64,000 nucleotides of DNA from Streptomyces broussonetiae (GCF_009796285.1 NZ_CP047020.1:4340001-4404000), one strand, 5' to 3'. Numbered from the stretch's first letter, positions 17,159-25,816 are shown. Numbers and translations are program-made. The notes: generated by a model not told the origin, from the letters alone.

Positions 17159-18333
17159 GCACGGCATCGGCGGGGCATGCGGCTGCGGCCAAGCACATGT
17201 GGCCGCTGTATGCCGCCGGCTTCACCACCGCCTTCGGGGCGCACGGGATCGCCGCCAACCTCGGCGGCCACGCCCGGGGTGCGGTGACCTCGCTGCTCGT
17301 GCTCGGCGGACTGCTCGCCCTGTACGACGGTGCCGAGGTGCTGCTCAAGCCGGTCTTCGGCACGCTCGCCGACCGCGTCGGCGCTCGGCCCGTGCTGCTC
17401 GGCGGGCTCGTCGCCTTCGCCGTCACGTCCGCCCTGTACGTCGTCGCCGACAGCCCCGGCTGGCTGTGGGCCGCCCGGCTCGGGCAGGGCGCCGCGGCCT
17501 CCGCCTTCTCTCCGTCCGCTTCCGCGCTGGTCGCCCGGCTCAACCCGGCGGCCAAGCACGGGCGGGCGTTCGGGAGTTACGGCTTCTACAAGTCGATCGG
17601 CTACACCCTCGGCCCATTGCTGGGCGGGGTGCTGGTGTGGGGCGGGGGCCTGCGGCTGCTGTTCGCCGTCCTGGCCGTACTCGGCGGGGCGGTCGCCGCG
17701 TGGGCCGCACTCGGGGTTCCGGTCGTACCGCCGCTGCCCAAGGCCCGGCAGACGGTGCTGGATCTGGCCCGTCGACTGGCCGATCCGGCCTTCCTCGCCC
17801 CGACCTCGGCGCTGGCCGCGGCGACCGCCGCTCTGTCGGTCGGAGTGGGCTTTTTGCCGGTGTCCGGGCGGGCGGCCGGTCTGAGCACGGTGGCCACCGG
17901 TGCCGCGGTGTCCGTGCTGGCCGCCTGCGCGGCCGTCGTCCAGCCGAAGGCGGGGCGGGCGCTGGACAACGGCCGGCTCACCACCCGTACGGGCATCACG
18001 GCGGGGCTGCTGCTCACCGCTGCCGGAATGGGGTGCGCCATGCTGCCGGGCCTGACCGGCGTCCTCGTCGGCGCCGCACTGATCGGCGCCGGAACCGGCC
18101 TGATCACCCCGCTCGGCTTCGCCGCCCTCGCCGCGAGCACCCCCACCGAGCGTCTCGGGCAGACCATGGGCGCCGCCGAACTCGGCCGTGAACTCGGCGA
18201 CGCGGGCGGCCCGTTGCTGGTCGCGGTGGTCGCCTCGCTCACCACCCTCACCCACGGCTACGCCGTGCTCGGCGTCATCCTCGCCCTCGGCCCGGCCCTC
18301 ACCGTCGTACGGCGCCGTCCTGCCGGCGGGTGA
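17155..18333 (+). CDS. MFS transporter coupled to the ChrB-like regulator
   Basis: A 392-residue major facilitator protein with about 12 hydrophobic segments. An MFS-type loop (GTLADRVGARPVLLGG, ~75-90) follows the second helix, and SYGFYKSIGYTLGPLLGG marks helix 5. It is translationally coupled to the ChrB-like gene, so it is probably that regulator's effector. Multidrug or oxyanion efflux is likely; the substrate cannot be read from sequence. Confidence 0.88.
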   Translation: MSTASAGHAAAAKHMWPLYAAGFTTAFGAHGIAANLGGHARGAVTSLLVLGGLLALYDGAEVLLKPVFGTLADRVGARPVLLGGLVAFAVTSALYVVADSPGWLWAARLGQGAAASAFSPSASALVARLNPAAKHGRAFGSYGFYKSIGYTLGPLLGGVLVWGGGLRLLFAVLAVLGGAVAAWAALGVPVVPPLPKARQTVLDLARRLADPAFLAPTSALAAATAALSVGVGFLPVSGRAAGLSTVATGAAVSVLAACAAVVQPKAGRALDNGRLTTRTGITAGLLLTAAGMGCAMLPGLTGVLVGAALIGAGTGLITPLGFAALAASTPTERLGQTMGAAELGRELGDAGGPLLVAVVASLTTLTHGYAVLGVILALGPALTVVRRRPAGG

Positions 18334-18372
18334 CCCCCGCCCTGCGGACGGCACCGAGTACGACGGCTGGTG

Positions 18373-19227
18373 TCAGTGGCCGCTGACGGCGAGTTCGTAG
18401 TCGCCGATCAGGTCGCCGAGGAGGGTTCCGGCGGTGATGTCACTGGTGACGTGGCCGGCCATGTAGAGGCGGGAGTAGAGGATCTCGTCCTGCATCCACT
18501 GGTAGTCCCCGGCCCGGTGCGGGGAGAGGGCACTGAGGTAGGTGACGGCGGCGGCGGACCGGGCGGCGTGGCTGGAGGGGTAGGAGTACGGGCCCTGGGC
18601 ACCGGGCTTGATGTGCTTGTCCGGGCGCAGGGTCGGGTCCAGGACGTACGGGGCGGGCTGCTCGTCCTTGGCGGCCACCTGGTCGCTGATCGTCTTGGCC
18701 AGCTTCAGCACCGCCTTGAGCTGCGCCTTCTCGGCCGTGCCCTGCTTGGCGGGGATCAGTTCGCTCTGGTCGTGGAGATAGAGCTTCCAGAGGTCCTGCT
18801 TGCCGTGGAGTTCCAGCCAGGTCGCGGCCTTCTTCCCGGCCGCCGTGCGGGTCTTGGCGAGTTGCTGGTCCTGGTGGAGTTCGGCGGTGCGCTGCGCCGC
18901 CGTGGGCGGGGCGGGGACCTGCTGAGCGGCCCAGGCGGTGAACGCCTTGTCGTCGCGGGTGGTGCCGTGCGCCTTCTTCCACTGGGCGAAGAGGGCGTCG
19001 GTCTTCTTGCGCTGGGCCGCCGCCTGCCTGCCGATGGTGGCGATCTCGGCGTCGGTGAAGAGCGTGGGCGGCGGATCCTGCTTGATCTTCTGTGTCGCGC
19101 CGGGCTTCTTCACCAGGCCGGCGGCGGCCGAGACCAGCTGCGGTTGCAGCGTGCCGACGGCGACGGCCGCGACGGCGAGAAGAGCGATCAGGGCGTACGG
19201 CCATTTGATGCCACGCAGGACGTTCAT
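18373..19227 (-). CDS. Membrane-anchored PAP2-type acid phosphatase
   Basis: The 284-residue protein carries an N-terminal signal-anchor (~8-30) and a mainly helical extracytoplasmic domain. The PAP2/class A acid phosphatase motifs are in the last third: an LRP element after PYVLDPT, PSSHAARS (for PSGHT) and SRLYMAGHVTSD (SRxxxxxHxxSD) with the nucleophile-site His. The substrate could be a phosphate ester, a lipid phosphate or polyphosphate. It is the last gene of a tightly coupled operon (ATGA overlap with the VTC gene), which makes a role in polyphosphate or phosphate turnover outside the membrane attractive but unproven. Confidence 0.85.
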   Translation of the reverse strand: MNVLRGIKWPYALIALLAVAAVAVGTLQPQLVSAAAGLVKKPGATQKIKQDPPPTLFTDAEIATIGRQAAAQRKKTDALFAQWKKAHGTTRDDKAFTAWAAQQVPAPPTAAQRTAELHQDQQLAKTRTAAGKKAATWLELHGKQDLWKLYLHDQSELIPAKQGTAEKAQLKAVLKLAKTISDQVAAKDEQPAPYVLDPTLRPDKHIKPGAQGPYSYPSSHAARSAAAVTYLSALSPHRAGDYQWMQDEILYSRLYMAGHVTSDITAGTLLGDLIGDYELAVSGH

Positions 19228-20042
19228 GCGGCGGGGATCCTTTCGGGGAGCGGTGCCGGGTTCGCCGCGGTGGTGAAGTGGGCGCGGGCGAGGCGGCGTA
19301 CGTCGTTGTCGGGCAGGCCCGGGGTGAGCAGGGACTGGCCGACGATGTACTTGCTGAGCGAGACCGGCCGGACGCCCATGCCGAGCAACAGCCGGTCGGC
19401 GAAGGCGGGTTGGACGCCGCCCTTGGTCTCGATCAGGACGTGCCCGGCATCGAGGGTGGCGGTGCGGTCGTCGCGGTGGCAGCTGAGGGTGCCGTCGAGG
19501 GTGACGCGGCTGCCCTGGTCGAGGTCGGCGAGGGCCGCGCGGGCGTAGCGGACCTCCGTGGCGGCGGACAGCTCCTTGGCGGTGACGGCGATACCGGACC
19601 GGTCCAGCACCTCGTCGACGAACTCCAATGCCTGGCCGGTCAGTTCGCCGTACTCGGCGGCCGGGACCTTCAGGGCGTACTTGACCGTGGCGCCACGGCC
19701 GTCCTTCGTCTTCACCTCCACCCGGCACAGCCCGTCCTCCGCGTACAGGCGGGTGCGGACCTTCCAGCGCCGCCGGCGCCCCTGGACGTGCGCCCGCCAG
19801 GCGCCGAGCTGCTCGGTGTCGAAGTAGGTGCTGAGGTAGCTCGTCGTGCGGCGCCCGCCGAGGTCGAGGACGTGGTGGCTGTCGGAGAGGCGGGCGATGA
19901 GACGGCGGGCATGGTCGAGTGGGACCAGGTACTTGCGGTCGACCCGGTGCTGGAGGGCCGCGGCCGCGTCCACCTCGGCGAGCGTCGCGCCACGCAGCTT
20001 CTCCAGGCCCAGCCCCGCCGCGAGGGAGGAGCCGCGGGTCAT
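19224..20042 (-). CDS. VTC-domain polyphosphate polymerase
   Basis: A 272-residue protein that is a single VTC domain of the tunnel-metalloenzyme (TTM) fold. It has HRVDRKYLVP near residue 32, STYFDT (~70), a basic strand RRRRWKVRTRLY (~88-99), RVEVKTKDGR (~106-115) and ETKGG (~205). These supply the alternating Lys/Arg/Glu residues that line the tunnel in yeast Vtc4 and bind nucleotide and growing polyphosphate. Bacterial homologues are usually encoded with DUF4956 membrane proteins, as here. It probably makes polyphosphate at the inner face of the membrane, perhaps passing it through the DUF4956 partner. Confidence 0.88.
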   Translation of the reverse strand: MTRGSSLAAGLGLEKLRGATLAEVDAAAALQHRVDRKYLVPLDHARRLIARLSDSHHVLDLGGRRTTSYLSTYFDTEQLGAWRAHVQGRRRRWKVRTRLYAEDGLCRVEVKTKDGRGATVKYALKVPAAEYGELTGQALEFVDEVLDRSGIAVTAKELSAATEVRYARAALADLDQGSRVTLDGTLSCHRDDRTATLDAGHVLIETKGGVQPAFADRLLLGMGVRPVSLSKYIVGQSLLTPGLPDNDVRRLARAHFTTAANPAPLPERIPAA

Positions 20043-20692
20043 GGCACTGTCACCGGCTCGCGCGGCTCGGCGTCAGCAGTGAGCACGGGCTCCTGCGGCT
20101 CGGTGGGGTAGCGGGCGGAGACGCGGGTGGTCTCGCGGACGTAGTCGACCTCGTCCACGGCCACGGACAGCGGGGCCCGGCCGAAGCGGAAGGTGACGTC
20201 CTCGGCGATCAGGGAGGGATCGGGATAGATCCGGTCCAGGGTGAGCTTCACCGTCCGGGTCGGCGGCTCGTAGGACTTGGGGTCGTCGACCACGAGCACT
20301 GCCACCAGCACCACGATGTCCAGGGCGACGACGAGCCACGTCTGGCGCTGCGGCAGGCCCGTGCACAGGGCTATCACCAGGGTGATGAAGGTGTAGGCGA
20401 CGTCGCGCAGGGTGAAGGCCGCGCTGCGCAGCCGGACCAGGGAGAGAATGCCGAACATTCCGAAGCCGACACCGGCCGGGAACTTGCCGGCGCTCATCGT
20501 GCTCATCGCGGCGAAGAGGCCGATGTTCAGCGCGGCCAGGACCAGCGGCATCGCCGGTACGCTCGGGCGGCGGCGGTAGAGTCGGCCGACCAGGATCAGC
20601 AGGGCGATGACGTCGAGACCGCCGCGGGTCACGAGGTCGGTGACCGCGATGTGGGTGGTGATGCCCTTGGCGGCGAGCACCAGTGCGTGCAT
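20039..20692 (-). CDS. DUF4956 membrane protein (VTC partner)
   Basis: The 217-residue protein starts with a group of about four membrane helices (~25-145) and ends in a cytoplasmic domain of ~75 residues rich in beta strands (RTVKLTLDRIYPDPSLI, VTFRFGRAPLSVAVDEVDYV). This matches DUF4956. ATG 20692 is supported by GGAAGGG upstream. The first gene of the operon, it diverges from the response regulator with only 152 bp between starts. The family accompanies VTC domains so consistently that a structural or channel role in polyphosphate synthesis is the best inference. Confidence 0.85.
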   Translation of the reverse strand: MHALVLAAKGITTHIAVTDLVTRGGLDVIALLILVGRLYRRRPSVPAMPLVLAALNIGLFAAMSTMSAGKFPAGVGFGMFGILSLVRLRSAAFTLRDVAYTFITLVIALCTGLPQRQTWLVVALDIVVLVAVLVVDDPKSYEPPTRTVKLTLDRIYPDPSLIAEDVTFRFGRAPLSVAVDEVDYVRETTRVSARYPTEPQEPVLTADAEPREPVTVP

Positions 20693-20844
20693 GGCTGTCC
20701 CTTCCGTCACGGCGCGTCGGACGGCGGACCGGTCGCGGTCCGCGGAGCACCGCGACCGGAGGGACGGTAGGGGATGTCACATGAACAGACCATGAAGCCT
20801 TCCCGTCGGCCGGCCGTAGCCGGCGGGCGGCTAGTCTGCCCGCC

Positions 20845-21516
20845 ATGCACTGCCTGGTCGTCGACGACGAGACCCGCCTGACCGATCTGGTCGTCCGCTA
20901 CCTGACCGAGTCCGGACACACCGCCGAGGGCCGCTACGACGGGCCCTCCGGGCTCGCCGCCGCCCGCGACCCCCGACTGGACGCCGTACTTCTGGACGTG
21001 ATGCTTCCCGGCATGGACGGCGTGGAGGTGTGCCGCACGCTGCGCTCCGAGGGCATCGACGTGACCGTGATCCTGCTGACCGCGCGCGGTGCGATCAGCG
21101 AGCGGGTCGCCGGGCTGGACGCCGGCGCCGACGACTACGTGGTCAAGCCGTTCGCCATGGAGGAACTGCTGGCCCGGCTGCGCGCGACATCCCGGCGCCG
21201 CCCCGACCCGGCCGGCCGGCTCCAGGTCGGCGACCTCGTCCTCGACCCCGAGCAGCAGCGCGCCTGGCGCGCGGACACCGAGCTGGAGCTTTCCCGGCGC
21301 GAGTTCGCCGTGCTGCGTGTGCTGATGGAGAACGCCGGTTGTGTCGTGTCGCGGCTGCAGCTGCTGGAAGAGGTGTGGGACGGCGAGGCCGATCTGCGCA
21401 GCAACGCCATCGACGTGCACGTCTCCAAGGTCCGGTCCAAGGCCGACCGGGCCTTCGGCCGTACGACGATCACGACCCTGCGCGGACGCGGCTACCGGCT
21501 GGAGACCGCACCGTGA
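20845..21516 (+). CDS. OmpR-family response regulator, divergent from the polyphosphate operon
   Basis: A 223-residue regulator. The receiver has VVDDE at the N-terminus, phosphoacceptor Asp51 (LLDVMLPGMDG), TARG and VKPF. The winged helix covers ~125-220 (SRREFAVLRVLM, TLRGRGYRLE). Its stop overlaps the kinase start (GTGA). The close divergent arrangement makes the DUF4956-VTC-PAP2 operon its likely target. Confidence 0.93.
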   Translation: MHCLVVDDETRLTDLVVRYLTESGHTAEGRYDGPSGLAAARDPRLDAVLLDVMLPGMDGVEVCRTLRSEGIDVTVILLTARGAISERVAGLDAGADDYVVKPFAMEELLARLRATSRRRPDPAGRLQVGDLVLDPEQQRAWRADTELELSRREFAVLRVLMENAGCVVSRLQLLEEVWDGEADLRSNAIDVHVSKVRSKADRAFGRTTITTLRGRGYRLETAP

Positions 21517-22886
21517 CCCTGCCCGCCCGACTGCTGCCGAGGTTCCGTCGGCTGCCCGTGGTCACGCGCCTCGTCCTCGCCGTGGCCATCACCATGTCGC
21601 TGGTCCTGACCGGCACGGCAGGCTTCGTCTACTGGCGGGTCCGGATGGCCCTGGACCGGCAGCTCGACGACGACCTGGCCACCTACCAGCGCAGCCTCGA
21701 CCACGCCGTACGCCACCAAGCGCAGCTCCCGCCCGGCCCCAGCGGCAGCCTTCAGCAAATCCTCGACGCACACGGCCGGGTACTGGACTCCAGCGGAGCC
21801 GTCCGCCACCGGATCCTGCTCACCCACGCCGAACTGGCCGCCGTCGCACGTGGAGCCACGGTCCGGCGTGACGTCGGCTCCCTGCTGCCGATCACCTCGG
21901 GCACCCTGCGCCTCCAGGCCCGTCTCGTCACGGCAGGCGGCCACCGCCGGACCGTGATCGCCGCTGTCCGCCGCGGCCACCGCGACGAAGCACTGCGAGA
22001 ACTCCTCGCCCAACTGGCCATCGCCTCCGGCCTGACTCTGATCGCCGCCTCCTACGTCGGCTACCGCACCGCCCGCGCAGCCCTGCGCCCCGTCGAGCGT
22101 TACCGCGCCGGTGCCGCCACCCTCGCCGACGGCACGCAGAACCCGCGCCTGGACGTGCCCGCCGACCGGGATGACGAGATCACCCGCCTCGGTCACACCC
22201 TCAACCACATGCTCGACCGCCTGGAGGCGTCCGCCGAGCGCGAGCGCCGGTTCGTCGCGGACGCCAGCCACGAACTGCGCACCCCACTCACCCTGATGCG
22301 AGCCGAACTCGACGTCGCCCTGCACCGCCCACGCACCGCCGGGGAACTCACCGAGACACTGCGCTCCGTCGACGCCGAGGTCCAGCGCCTGATCGACCTG
22401 TCCAACGCCCTGCTGGAGCTGGAGGAACTCGGCAGCACCGACCACATCACCCGGGCGCCCGTGCTCCTCGCCGAACTCCTCGACGCCGCCGTCACCCCGC
22501 ACCGGCGCACCGCGGCGCGGACCGGGCGCACGCTGACCGTCGACGCCACCCGCCTGATCGTGGACGTCGACGCCCGATGGCTGCGGCCCGCCATCGGCAA
22601 CCTCGTCAACAACGCCCTGCGGCACGGCCACGGCACCGTCCGCCTCACCGCGACGGTCGAGGAGGACATGCTGTGCGTGAGCGTAACGGACCAAGGCCCC
22701 GGTTTCCCACCGGAGTTCCTGCCACGGGCGTTCGACCGCTTCGCCCGCGCAGAGACCAGCCGCACCAGCGACGGATCCGGCTTGGGCCTCGCCTTCGTAC
22801 ACGCGGTGGCCGCCGCCCACGGCGGTACCACCCACGCCGACAACGCGGGACAGGGAGCGGCTGTCACCCTGCGCCTGCCCTGCTGA
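21513..22886 (+). CDS. Sensor histidine kinase of the polyphosphate-locus two-component system
   Basis: A 457-residue kinase. TM1 is ~19-42 and an extracytoplasmic domain spans ~43-165. TM2 (~166-184) precedes a HAMP segment. The H-box has His253 (DASHELRTPL), the N-box is NLVNNALRHG, G1 is DQGPGF and G2 GSGLGLAF. All catalytic motifs are intact. It is translationally coupled to the response regulator. The sensor domain has no recognisable ligand motif; phosphate, envelope stress or membrane charge are possible signals. Confidence 0.93.
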   Translation: MTLPARLLPRFRRLPVVTRLVLAVAITMSLVLTGTAGFVYWRVRMALDRQLDDDLATYQRSLDHAVRHQAQLPPGPSGSLQQILDAHGRVLDSSGAVRHRILLTHAELAAVARGATVRRDVGSLLPITSGTLRLQARLVTAGGHRRTVIAAVRRGHRDEALRELLAQLAIASGLTLIAASYVGYRTARAALRPVERYRAGAATLADGTQNPRLDVPADRDDEITRLGHTLNHMLDRLEASAERERRFVADASHELRTPLTLMRAELDVALHRPRTAGELTETLRSVDAEVQRLIDLSNALLELEELGSTDHITRAPVLLAELLDAAVTPHRRTAARTGRTLTVDATRLIVDVDARWLRPAIGNLVNNALRHGHGTVRLTATVEEDMLCVSVTDQGPGFPPEFLPRAFDRFARAETSRTSDGSGLGLAFVHAVAAAHGGTTHADNAGQGAAVTLRLPC

Positions 22887-23161
22887 CGCCACCCGCTATG
22901 ACCACGGCCACCACCGCGCAACTCGCTTTCGACGGATCCGTGGGGGCAGTGGGCTCCGACGTGGACCCGCCCTCACAGTCTGGCCCTGCGCCGCTGGGTC
23001 GCCTCTCCGGTCACCGCCCTGAGCCGCGGCGCGCTGCGCCCGCTGCTGACCGCCGGACCCGGCGTCCCTCCTTGGCGCGCCCGGCAATTCATGCGGGAGG
23101 GAAGGAGGCCGACAAGTCCCCAGCCTCCGGCGCCTCCACGGTAGGCGAACGTACGAAGCGA

Positions 23162-24097
23162 TCACCTGGAGGACAGGCGTGCCCCGGCGGCATGGGCGTG
23201 CATCGCGGCCTCGAACAACCGCTCCGTGTCATGTGCGGTGAGGGCCAGGCTCGCGCAGCATGCCGCCATCAGCATCGCGAAGGCCGTCGTCGCACCGTTG
23301 TGGCGCGGCACCGGCGGGGCCAGCAGAGCCTCGACACGCTGGGGTACCGGACCGCCGGTGGCGCCCAGAGCCGCGCGTCGGCCCCGGCTCGCCGCCAGGG
23401 CCGCCCGCGCGATGGCCCGGGCCACCAGCGGCCGGTCCGCCACTTCCGCCCCCGCCTCCTCGTCCGCCCACCGTTCCACCGCGAACGCACCGGCCCGCTC
23501 CAACGGCCGCAGCGACGGATTGACCACGGCCGCCAGATACAGCACGAGCGAAAACACATGGTGCCGATGGCGCAGCTGCGCACGCTCATGGGCGAGCAGG
23601 GCCACACGCTCCGGCGCCTCCAGCAGCCTCAGCATCCCGGAGGAGACCACCACGCGCCCCGGCACACCGAGCACGGCGAAGGCCGCCGGAACCGGATCGT
23701 CGACCACGGCCAAGTCCCCACCCACCGGGATGTCCCGACACTCCCGCCACGCGTCGACCAGCGCCCGCCCTCGGCGCCAGGACGCCACCGTCACACTGAC
23801 CACGAGGACCAATACCACCCCGGCACACACCGCGGCGACCTCCCGGCTCACCGGGTCCTCCGCCGCCAGCACACTCACCGACCACGGTCCCTGCGCCGCC
23901 ACCAGCGGCACCTGCCCTATCGCGGTGAACGCCAGAATCGCCAACTCCGTCACCCAGGTGCCGGCGCCCACGACCGCCGCGCACGCCATCGCCCACGTCC
24001 CCGTCCGCGGCGGCATCCTGCGCCCCGCCCACGGCGCCACCAGCGCCAGCGCCGCGCTCACCAGCAGCGGCAGATACATCGGTACGGGCCAGAACAC
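23162..24097 (-). CDS. BlaR1-like M56 membrane protein with altered HExxH motif
   Basis: A 311-residue membrane protein with hydrophobic segments at ~9-22, 36-60, 88-106, 183-195 and near 285-300. The M56 protease region LLAHERAQLRHRHH (~168-180) has His170 and Glu171, but the second zinc His of HExxH is Gln174; the DNA reads CAG. Related Streptomyces proteins read HERAH here. The nearby His residues might substitute, or the protein may have become a non-proteolytic sensor. It lacks a penicillin-binding sensor domain. The GTG start lies 3 bases after the repressor stop, so the two are coupled. Confidence 0.85.
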   Translation of the reverse strand: MFWPVPMYLPLLVSAALALVAPWAGRRMPPRTGTWAMACAAVVGAGTWVTELAILAFTAIGQVPLVAAQGPWSVSVLAAEDPVSREVAAVCAGVVLVLVVSVTVASWRRGRALVDAWRECRDIPVGGDLAVVDDPVPAAFAVLGVPGRVVVSSGMLRLLEAPERVALLAHERAQLRHRHHVFSLVLYLAAVVNPSLRPLERAGAFAVERWADEEAGAEVADRPLVARAIARAALAASRGRRAALGATGGPVPQRVEALLAPPVPRHNGATTAFAMLMAACCASLALTAHDTERLFEAAMHAHAAGARLSSR

Positions 24098-24100
24098 GGA

Positions 24101-24496
24101 TCACCCCTGCCGGGGGCCGTCGCCGTGCAGCAGCCGCCCCAGCAGCCGCTCGTCCTCCGCCGACAGGTCCGACACGAACCGGGCCAGCACCGCCGCACGG
24201 TCCCCGCCCTCGTCCAGCAGCGAGTGCATCCCGGCGGCTGCCATCCCCGGCCGGTCGTCCACCGGCGTGTACAGGTAGCTGCGTCCCTCTCGCCGCCGGG
24301 TCACCAGTCCCTTGTCACACAGCCGCATCAGGATCGTCAGCACGGTGGTGTAGGCCGTGTCACCACCGAGGCCCTCGTGCACCACCACAGCCGTCACCGA
24401 CCCGCCGGCAGCCCACAGGGCCGCCAGCACCTCCCCCTCCAACTCCCCCCGCGCACGGCGCCGAGCCCCCGTCCGGTTGTCCGCCCCGTCCGCCAC
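24101..24496 (-). CDS. BlaI/MecI-family transcriptional repressor
   Basis: A 131-residue winged-helix repressor: LEGEVLAALWAAGGSVTAVVV, then TAYTTVLTILMRLCDKGLV (recognition helix) and the wing with GRSYLYTPV, followed by a helical dimerisation tail. The GTG at 24496 has GGAGG 6 bases upstream and gives the usual family length; longer in-frame starts lack a site. BlaI repressors are inactivated by proteolysis triggered by their M56 partner, encoded immediately downstream. An operator-like dyad lies in its own promoter and a related one before uppP. Confidence 0.92.
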   Translation of the reverse strand: MADGADNRTGARRRARGELEGEVLAALWAAGGSVTAVVVHEGLGGDTAYTTVLTILMRLCDKGLVTRRREGRSYLYTPVDDRPGMAAAGMHSLLDEGGDRAAVLARFVSDLSAEDERLLGRLLHGDGPRQG

Positions 24497-24544
24497 CCGG
24501 CACCTCCCTCTGCCTGCTCCAGCAAGCCCTGTCGTCGGCCCGTT

Positions 24545-24566
24545 CAAACTACTACAAGACGTAGAA
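24545..24566 (-). promoter_or_regulatory. BlaI/MecI-like operator in front of the blaI-M56 operon
   Basis: An AT-rich island around 24541-24570 contains CAAACTACTACA followed by AGACGTAG, a TAC/GTA dyad. The first 12 bases are identical, in opposite orientation, to the element upstream of uppP. It lies about 50 bp before the repressor start, the expected place for autoregulation. Confidence 0.6.
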
Positions 24567-24678
24567 CAACACCCTCCTCGACGGCCGGCCCGTCTCGCCC
24601 ACCTGGCCACCCGACCCTCGGCAACGGGTGGCGGTGGTGTTGCGTGGACTTGTGCCTCAGTTCCAGGCCGCCTTTTCG

Positions 24679-24704
24679 TCACTGCAGGTATTCACTGCAG
24701 GTAT
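24679..24704 (+). repeat. Perfect 13-bp tandem direct repeat
   Basis: TCACTGCAGGTAT occurs twice in direct succession (24679-24691 and 24692-24704). It could be a regulator-binding pair or a duplication scar; nothing else identifies it. Confidence 0.7.
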
Positions 24705-24931
24705 GCAGCGTGTGTTGCAGTGCGGACGGTGCTGGAGGCGGCGCAGGCCACGTTCGACTCCCTGACGCTGTTCCAGAAGTCGGTTGCGCAGGCCGGCACA
24801 AGCGGCCCATTTCGCCCCGGGGCGGCCGTCACGCACCGCGGTGAGCAGGTGCAGAACGCTGACGAAGCCCCTGGGGGGACATCGGTCCCCCGGCCGACGG
24901 CGCCAGGAATCCTGCGGATCCCCCGGAGTGA

Positions 24932-25462
24932 TCAGCCCCGATCTCCGGTGCGGCTCGCAGCCGGCCCGAGTGTCCGGCGACACGGCACAAGGTGGCGACG
25001 AGAGCAGCCATGGGTACGGGTCATCTCGCGAAGGGCTTGGTCCAGGGCCATTTCCAGAAGTTCAGGTGGGGTGAGAGCGCCGCTTCCGTCCGGTGGGGTG
25101 AGCCAGTGCAGCGTCCCCCACCGGCAGTGCGGGGCGGGGGCCGCGATCCAGCCGCCCTTTGAGACGTATCTCAGGTTGTGACCGGTCCACAGGGCAGTGG
25201 GGTCGGGTGGCACAAGGAATCCCACGCGGTGGCCCCGACCGTCGTGCAGAACCGGCCCCCGTTCAGCCACCGAGATGGTGCGGAGTAATTCGGCGGTGTA
25301 CAGGCCGAGGCACTCAGGAACCGTCAGGACATCCCACAGGCGTCCGGCGGCCAAGAGGTGCACCCCGGTCAACCCGTGCATCCAGTCCTCGCGACACGCG
25401 CGCGGGTCCTTGGCCGCGGAAGCCAGCCACTCCAACGCCCTCTGCCAATGTGACCGTGTCAT
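24932..25462 (-). CDS. Hypothetical protein
   Basis: A protein of about 176 residues with no family I can name. The ATG at 25462 has AGGGG about 8 bases upstream; a TTG two codons earlier is possible. The N-terminal third is helical. The middle has beta strands (GPVLHDGRGHRVGFLVPPD, GGWIAAPAP) and a Trp-rich patch (LWTGHNLRYVSKGGW, CRWGTLHWLTPP), and a basic tail follows. The regular alternation and third-position GC fit a real gene. It lies in a stretch of degraded genes and could be an accessory remnant. Confidence 0.6.
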   Translation of the reverse strand: MTRSHWQRALEWLASAAKDPRACREDWMHGLTGVHLLAAGRLWDVLTVPECLGLYTAELLRTISVAERGPVLHDGRGHRVGFLVPPDPTALWTGHNLRYVSKGGWIAAPAPHCRWGTLHWLTPPDGSGALTPPELLEMALDQALREMTRTHGCSRRHLVPCRRTLGPAASRTGDRG

Positions 25463-25816
25463 TGCCAACCCCTAACTCAGGCAGACGATGGACGAGTTGG
25501 CCCGGCCGCCGAAGCAGCCCGCCTCCTCGGCGCTCCCCACTGTCAGGATGCGATCGCAAGCTGGACACACCGAGACAGGGTGCGCCCTTCTCCTCGTGCA
25601 TCCCGACCGCGGATGAGCGACCCGTAGTCCATCGCAATGCCCGACGCAGCTGCCATCCATCGGACGCGCGGTTCGCCGGATAGAGCGAGCGCAGGCGCGC
25701 CCCGGAGCCGAACACCGGACAGGACACGCCCCCTTGGCGCCGCATCACCACCCCGTCTCCTCCACCACCGGCCACTGCTGTGGAGTAGCACGGAAGACGT
25801 ATGAGCGCGCCGCGGG
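25463..25816. other. Interval with no supported gene
   Basis: About 350 bp. A minus-strand frame ending at 25472 contains a CPAC and other cysteines, faintly zinc-ribbon-like, but has no ribosome binding site or clear start. I see no other structure. Confidence 0.4.

Larger units (their letters stand above)
24497..24931. other. Interval upstream of the blaI-like gene
   Basis: About 430 bp. It holds the operator above and a 13-bp tandem repeat. No convincing gene is seen. Confidence 0.5.

Noticed and set aside
22887..23161. Possible gene between the second kinase and the M56 gene
   Set aside because: The frames present have no ribosome binding site and no recognisable pattern.
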